From positions 372,001 to 436,000 of the forward strand of contig NZ_OESG01000012.1 of NCBI RefSeq assembly GCF_900240945.1: a stretch of 64,000 bases of DNA, given 5' to 3'. The position numbers and the translations under genes are program-made. Below, in pieces: positions 60,572 through 64,000 of the stretch. Source of the stretch: Mycobacterium sp. 3519A (GTDB lineage Bacteria > Actinomycetota > Actinomycetes > Mycobacteriales > Mycobacteriaceae). The notes under the pieces are model-generated. The model saw nothing but the letters and a program-made list of their open reading frames with translations, made no database searches and was not told the origin of the DNA. Position 1 is the stretch's first letter, and every line of letters begins with the position of its first letter.

Positions 60572-60592
60572 CCCTTCGGATTGTACGAAGGG
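60572..60592. promoter_or_regulatory. LysR box CCCTTCG-N7-CGAAGGG before the TauE/SafE gene
   Basis: Perfect seven-base arms with a seven-base spacer, 56 bases before the ATG. Arms and spacing are the same as in the boxes at 39521 and 42136. Confidence 0.6.
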
Positions 60593-60647
60593 CGAGAAGC
60601 AAAAATCCGGATTGTGCCAACGCACAGGTTGCAGATGCAATTACTTC

Positions 60648-61391
60648 ATGCAGACCTCCATCCTCGTCATCCTCGTGACGATGACGTTCCTGGGCGCCGG
60701 AGTTGTCAAAGGCGTCACAGGTATGGGCCTGCCCACCGTCGCCATGGGTGTGCTCGGAATCGCTATGCCGCCGGCCGCTGCGGCGGCGATGCTTGTGATT
60801 CCTTCGTTGGTGACCAACGTCGGACAACTGCTTGCTGGGCCTGCGATTGTGACAATGGTGCGGCGCCTATGGCCGATGATGATCGGGATCGTCCTGGGCA
60901 CGGTCGGCGGCTCAAGTTTATTGGTGCACGCCGACCCCATGTGGTCCGGGGTTTCACTGGGAACCGTTTTGATCATCTACGCCGGCTATGCGCTACTGAC
61001 GCCGACGCTGTCGATTCCGCGTTCTGTCGAGGTCTGGTTGGCGCCGCTGGTGGGGGTCGTGACGGGAGTAATCACGGGCGCCACCGGGATCCTCACCATA
61101 CCCGCTGTGCCATATCTGCAAGCGCTTAAGTTCAACACCGACAAGCTGATTCAGGCGCTAGGACTTTCATTCACGACATCCACCATCGCACTGGCAGTCG
61201 GGCTCATGACACAAGGCTCCCTGCAGCTCGACCACCTCGGCCCCTCCGCTCTCGCGGTTGTCCCAGCAATGGCTGGGATGTGGGTCGGTAGCCGAATCCG
61301 GTCACGGATCAGTCCCACGCAATTCCGGCGGTGTTTTTTGGCGCTGCTGATACTGCTCGGCCTTGAGCTGGTATGCCGCCCGTTCATCTAG
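60648..61391 (+). CDS. TauE/SafE-family membrane transporter
   Basis: A 247-residue protein with about eight hydrophobic segments and the family internal repeat: GAGVVKGVTGMGLPTVAMG (about 15-33) and GVVTGVITGATGILTIPAVPYLQAL (about 130-154). TauE/SafE members export sulfite, sulfoacetate or other organic anions. The ATG at 60648 begins the membrane domain; the ribosome site is weak. Two candidate operators upstream link it to the LysR regulon and to the GGACTA set. Confidence 0.85.
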   Translation: MQTSILVILVTMTFLGAGVVKGVTGMGLPTVAMGVLGIAMPPAAAAAMLVIPSLVTNVGQLLAGPAIVTMVRRLWPMMIGIVLGTVGGSSLLVHADPMWSGVSLGTVLIIYAGYALLTPTLSIPRSVEVWLAPLVGVVTGVITGATGILTIPAVPYLQALKFNTDKLIQALGLSFTTSTIALAVGLMTQGSLQLDHLGPSALAVVPAMAGMWVGSRIRSRISPTQFRRCFLALLILLGLELVCRPFI

Positions 61392-62087
61392 TCGCGTAGC
61401 AGCGGACTAAGAGCCAACGGGCTGAACACCGATGAAGCGTGCAGCATTACGAGGACGAAGACGAGGATGACAACGGCCACATAAGCTGACCGCGCATAGA
61501 GACGGCCCAGGGGGGTGCCAGCCAAACCATGGTGCTGCCCTCGGCCGCCAACTCGACTGCGACCCGGGAACGCCAATCCGTCGACCGCCAGTTCAAGATC
61601 GCGGCACGAGTCGGCGCCGCAGGGACAGCACGCGGGAAGCCCTGTACACCAGCCGAAAACGACGTGAAAGCGGTGATGGCACAGAGGTGGGCGATGATTC
61701 CTCTGATGCAAAATTTGGTGTTTTGCTGGTAACCCGCCGATTCGATCCCGCCGTATTCCTCGCGATGCGCAGCAGTGAATCGGGTGTAATGCGACGGGGG
61801 AGAGGTGCTGACTGCTGGCCAGATCGCAACCGGCGCCCGGACCAGATCTTGTATCGCTGTGCGGCATCAGATGTTTACTGGCTGTCCGATTGGGTTTGCA
61901 GGAAATACAGCCTCACTCCGTGCGGACAGAACATGTCGCGACCGACGGATGAATCGGGCTTCGAGGGAAAGTAGTGACCGCTCGCGGGATCGGCCCGTCG
62001 TGGAGGGAAGCTCGTCAAGGGACTACTTCCGGGAGTTGCCGGACGTCGCCAACCATCCGGTGTTCACGCCTGTCGCGTTGTGATAGT
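61392..62087. other. 696-base region with a possible membrane-protein remnant on the - strand
   Basis: The - frame from about 61530 down to 61388 reads PLGRLYARSAYVAVVILVFVLVMLHASS, a believable final membrane helix, but the preceding 110 codons look like noise. It may be the end of a decayed transporter gene. I found no other gene or repeat. Confidence 0.3.
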
Positions 62088-62297
62088 TCACGCGGCACTG
62101 CTGACGATCGCGATAACCAGCCCGCCCAGGGTCAGCACACCGACTATCACCGCGGCTGCGATCGCCCGGCCCCGGCGGTGCCGGCGTGCGTCGTGGATCG
62201 TCACCGCGATGCCGGCGAAGATCAACGCTGCATACACCGCAAGCCCTACCGTCAGCGCAGCCGTTGACGCGGCGCTGGCCAGGATCACGTTGTGCAC
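62088..62297 (-). CDS. small two-helix membrane protein, hypothetical
   Basis: A 69-residue protein with hydrophobic segments at about 12-32 and 46-67, separated by a basic Arg/His-rich loop (HDARRHRRGR). No family is recognised. It has plausible composition and a GTG/ATG start region, but little else supports it. Confidence 0.45.
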   Translation of the reverse strand: MHNVILASAASTAALTVGLAVYAALIFAGIAVTIHDARRHRRGRAIAAAVIVGVLTLGGLVIAIVSSAA

Positions 62298-62525
62298 GCC
62301 CTGAGCCTACGGCGCGAACGGAAGCATCGCGCCGTCTGGCTACATCATCAACGGCTTCCTCGGCCGACGTCATCGCAGTGGCGGTCGAGACGGATATCCG
62401 CGCGGGCGCCCGTGGGGTTCGCTCCTCATCGTCGATCTTCGGGACGGCCCGCGGTTCTCGGTGCGTGCGAAACGCAAGCGCCATAACTGATGTCGTGCGC
62501 GACGTGGCAGTGGGCGTCGGCATAT

Positions 62526-63440
62526 CTACAGGGCGCTTACCTCGAGCCACTCATCGATCACAAAAGCGTCGCCGCGCGCCACCACGGTCGCGCCGCCGAC
62601 CCCCGGATAGTGCGCGGGGATGACGACGGCGCGCCTCCGGGACGCCTCGGTGAGCACCCGCCGACGCGTCACCGCGGCCTCGTCGAAGTTCTCGTCTAGT
62701 ACGCAGGAATCCGCAGGTCTGTGCAACTGCATGGGGCTGTGGGTGAGGTCACCGACGAACACCGCGGGACTGCCCGCATCCAGCCACAGGACAGACGAGC
62801 CGGGAGTATGGCCGGGGGCCGGCCGTAACCTCAACGAGTCGCTGACGCGATGGTCGTCGGACCACAGTTCGATCTGGCCCGCCGCATCAACCGGAAGAAT
62901 GCTGTCGGAGAACAGGATTCGGCTCGCATCCAACCGCGCCTGATGCTCCTCAGTCCGGCCGGGGCCGCGTGCGTCGGCGTTGTCGGGGTGGTAGTAGCGG
63001 TAGTCGGCTTCTGGCACTAGGTAGCGCGCATTCGGAAAGGTCGGCACCCATTCGTCGTTCTGACGCTTGGTGTTCCAGCCGACGTGGTCGGTATGGACGT
63101 GGGTATTCACCACGACGTCCACCGAGTCGGGTGCGATGCCCGCGGCGTTGAGCGCTTCCAGGAAATCGGTGTCCAGACCGGACAGGAACGGCATCGCGGG
63201 GCGGTCGCGGCCGTTGCCAACGCCCGTGTCGACCAGCACCGTGAGGCCATCCACCTCGATCGCCCACGTCTGAACGACGGCGTGCCAGTTGTCGGAGTCC
63301 CAGAACGTCTGGCTCAGTTCGGATGGCAGCTCCCGCCACGCCGCCTGTGGTGTCTCGGGAAACATGGCGAGCGGCAGGTCGAGTCGCCACTCGACAACCC
63401 GCGTGACTGTCGCGGCACCTAGCTGCGCGCGGTCGGCCAT
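62526..63440 (-). CDS. metallo-beta-lactamase-fold hydrolase
   Basis: A 304-residue MBL-fold enzyme. The metal motif HVHTDH is near 113-118 (VVNTHVHTDHVGW). The later ligands are APGHTPGS near 208 and FVGDLTHSP near 230, with PAHYPG near 275. The N-terminal part (LDLPLAMFPET...) is like lactonase-type and alkylsulfatase-unrelated MBL proteins of actinobacteria. It could be a lactonase or thioesterase; the substrate cannot be judged. No co-oriented partner is adjacent. Confidence 0.87.
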   Translation of the reverse strand: MADRAQLGAATVTRVVEWRLDLPLAMFPETPQAAWRELPSELSQTFWDSDNWHAVVQTWAIEVDGLTVLVDTGVGNGRDRPAMPFLSGLDTDFLEALNAAGIAPDSVDVVVNTHVHTDHVGWNTKRQNDEWVPTFPNARYLVPEADYRYYHPDNADARGPGRTEEHQARLDASRILFSDSILPVDAAGQIELWSDDHRVSDSLRLRPAPGHTPGSSVLWLDAGSPAVFVGDLTHSPMQLHRPADSCVLDENFDEAAVTRRRVLTEASRRRAVVIPAHYPGVGGATVVARGDAFVIDEWLEVSAL

Positions 63441-63628
63441 ACTCGAACCCTACTCATCCCAGGATTGCCACGCGGTACGCTCCGCGATCCGCATGATCGA
63501 AGCGTCTGTGTTCACCGGCGTTGTGGCGGGCATCGTCGACATGGCGGGGGAGCGGCGAGCGCGCGCTGGTCGTAACCACCCCGCCGAGGGTGAAACCGCA
63601 TCCGATACTGGCGGTTTGGCGGCACCGC

Positions 63629-64000
63629 TCAAAGTTGCGTCACGGGCTGTTCGTTGGCCAGGTCGGCCAGCATGTGGAAGGCATGCTCGGAGGGGCTGCC
63701 CGGCTCCGCGTGATAGGTGACGAGCAGATGCTGGGATTCCGGCAGCGCGAACTCTTGGTACTGCAAGTCCAGCGGGCCGATCAGGGGATGCTGCAGTTTC
63801 GTGCCGCCCCCTCACGGACTCTTACGTCGTGCTTTGCCCATAAGGTGCGCAATCGTTCACTGCACAGGCTGAGTTCGCCGATGAGCCGGGTAATGTGCGG
63901 GTCGTCGTGGAGACCGACGACCACCGATCTTGGAACCGACATCAAAGTGTGCAGACAAAGCCGCAGCCAACCGGTTGGCCGCCAGCACGGTGAACTCCCG
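63629..64000 (-). pseudogene. decayed MmyB-type transcriptional regulator (partial at window edge)
   Basis: Reading leftwards from the edge, TVLAANRLAAAL is the start of an MmyB-like ligand-binding domain. It then jumps frame to DDPHITRLIGELSLCSERLRTLWAKHD, missing about 45 residues normally in between. A further one-base loss in a C5 run at 63807-63811 breaks the frame before GTKLQHPLIGPLDLQYQEF. It ends at a TGA. The intact protein at 32846 shows the expected order. Two lesions make this a pseudogene unless the sequence is in error. Confidence 0.7.

Larger units (their letters stand above)
60021..60647. other. 627-base divergent spacer between the PNPOx and TauE/SafE genes
   Basis: No gene is evident in 60021-60400. 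A GGACTA-type palindrome is at 60412 and a LysR-type box at 60572; both probably act on the TauE/SafE gene. Confidence 0.5.

Noticed and set aside
1..64000. CRISPR arrays, tRNA or rRNA genes, prophage genes
   Set aside because: I saw no regularly spaced short repeats, no cloverleaf-like sequence, no rRNA-like stretch and no phage or integrase protein.

Overview
The window comes from the chromosome of a high-GC actinobacterium, almost certainly a rapidly growing environmental Mycobacterium (Mycolicibacterium). The pointers are uniformly GC-rich codons, GTG starts, four-base ATGA/GTGA gene overlaps, a DUF1490 (PacL-type) gene beside a CtpC-like P-type ATPase, two Rv2258c-like methyltransferases, and a small secreted mycobacterial-type protein. 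I found no rRNA, tRNA, CRISPR array, transposase or phage gene.

Region 1 (1-24.3 kb) is nutrient uptake and carbon catabolism. A + strand operon carries two RbsC-type sugar permeases, a split DhaK/DhaL ketose kinase and an aldo/keto reductase. A - strand pair (AbrB-like membrane protein, PrpF isomerase) is divergent from a VOC protein and a PNPOx-like protein. A tightly overlapping - strand operon (DeoR regulator, FGGY kinase, solute-binding protein, two permeases, ATPase, SDR, BtpA/SgcQ TIM barrel) looks like a complete polyol import and oxidation-phosphorylation system. A + strand operon (ALDH, SDR, DUF6282 hydrolase, solute-binding protein, two-domain permease) has a transporter without a local ATPase.

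Region 2 (24.4-43 kb) is a mosaic of catabolic genes: a two-subunit B12-dependent acyl-CoA mutase with isobutyryl-CoA mutase-type active-site residues, the first methyltransferase copy, an AAHS-type MFS transporter, an alpha/beta hydrolase, several SDRs, an MmyB-type regulator, a GMC oxidoreductase, an amidohydrolase-2 protein, and a LysR regulator divergent from a PAS / carboxymuconolactone-decarboxylase-like (CMD) module. A second, partly decayed copy of the PAS-CMD module follows 2.1 kb later.

Region 3 (43-53.2 kb) holds metal and redox functions: DUF1490 chaperone, CtpC-type ATPase and an Mn-type ABC importer in one apparent operon, then a Rieske-DUF2231 fusion with a hemerythrin protein, a secreted peptide, a DUF417 membrane protein and an orphan histidine kinase.

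Region 4 (53.2-64 kb) has longer intergenic stretches, gene remnants, the second near-identical methyltransferase copy, two AMP-forming acyl-CoA ligases separated by a palindrome-rich spacer, a PNPOx protein, a TauE/SafE exporter, a metallo-beta-lactamase-fold hydrolase and a decayed MmyB-type regulator at the right edge.

The most notable non-coding structure is regulatory. A palindrome GGACTA-N2-TAGTCC recurs near genes 30 kb apart. A TTCG-N7-CGAA box recurs at both PAS-CMD modules and at the exporter gene. Two large inverted repeats lie between the two acyl-CoA ligase genes.
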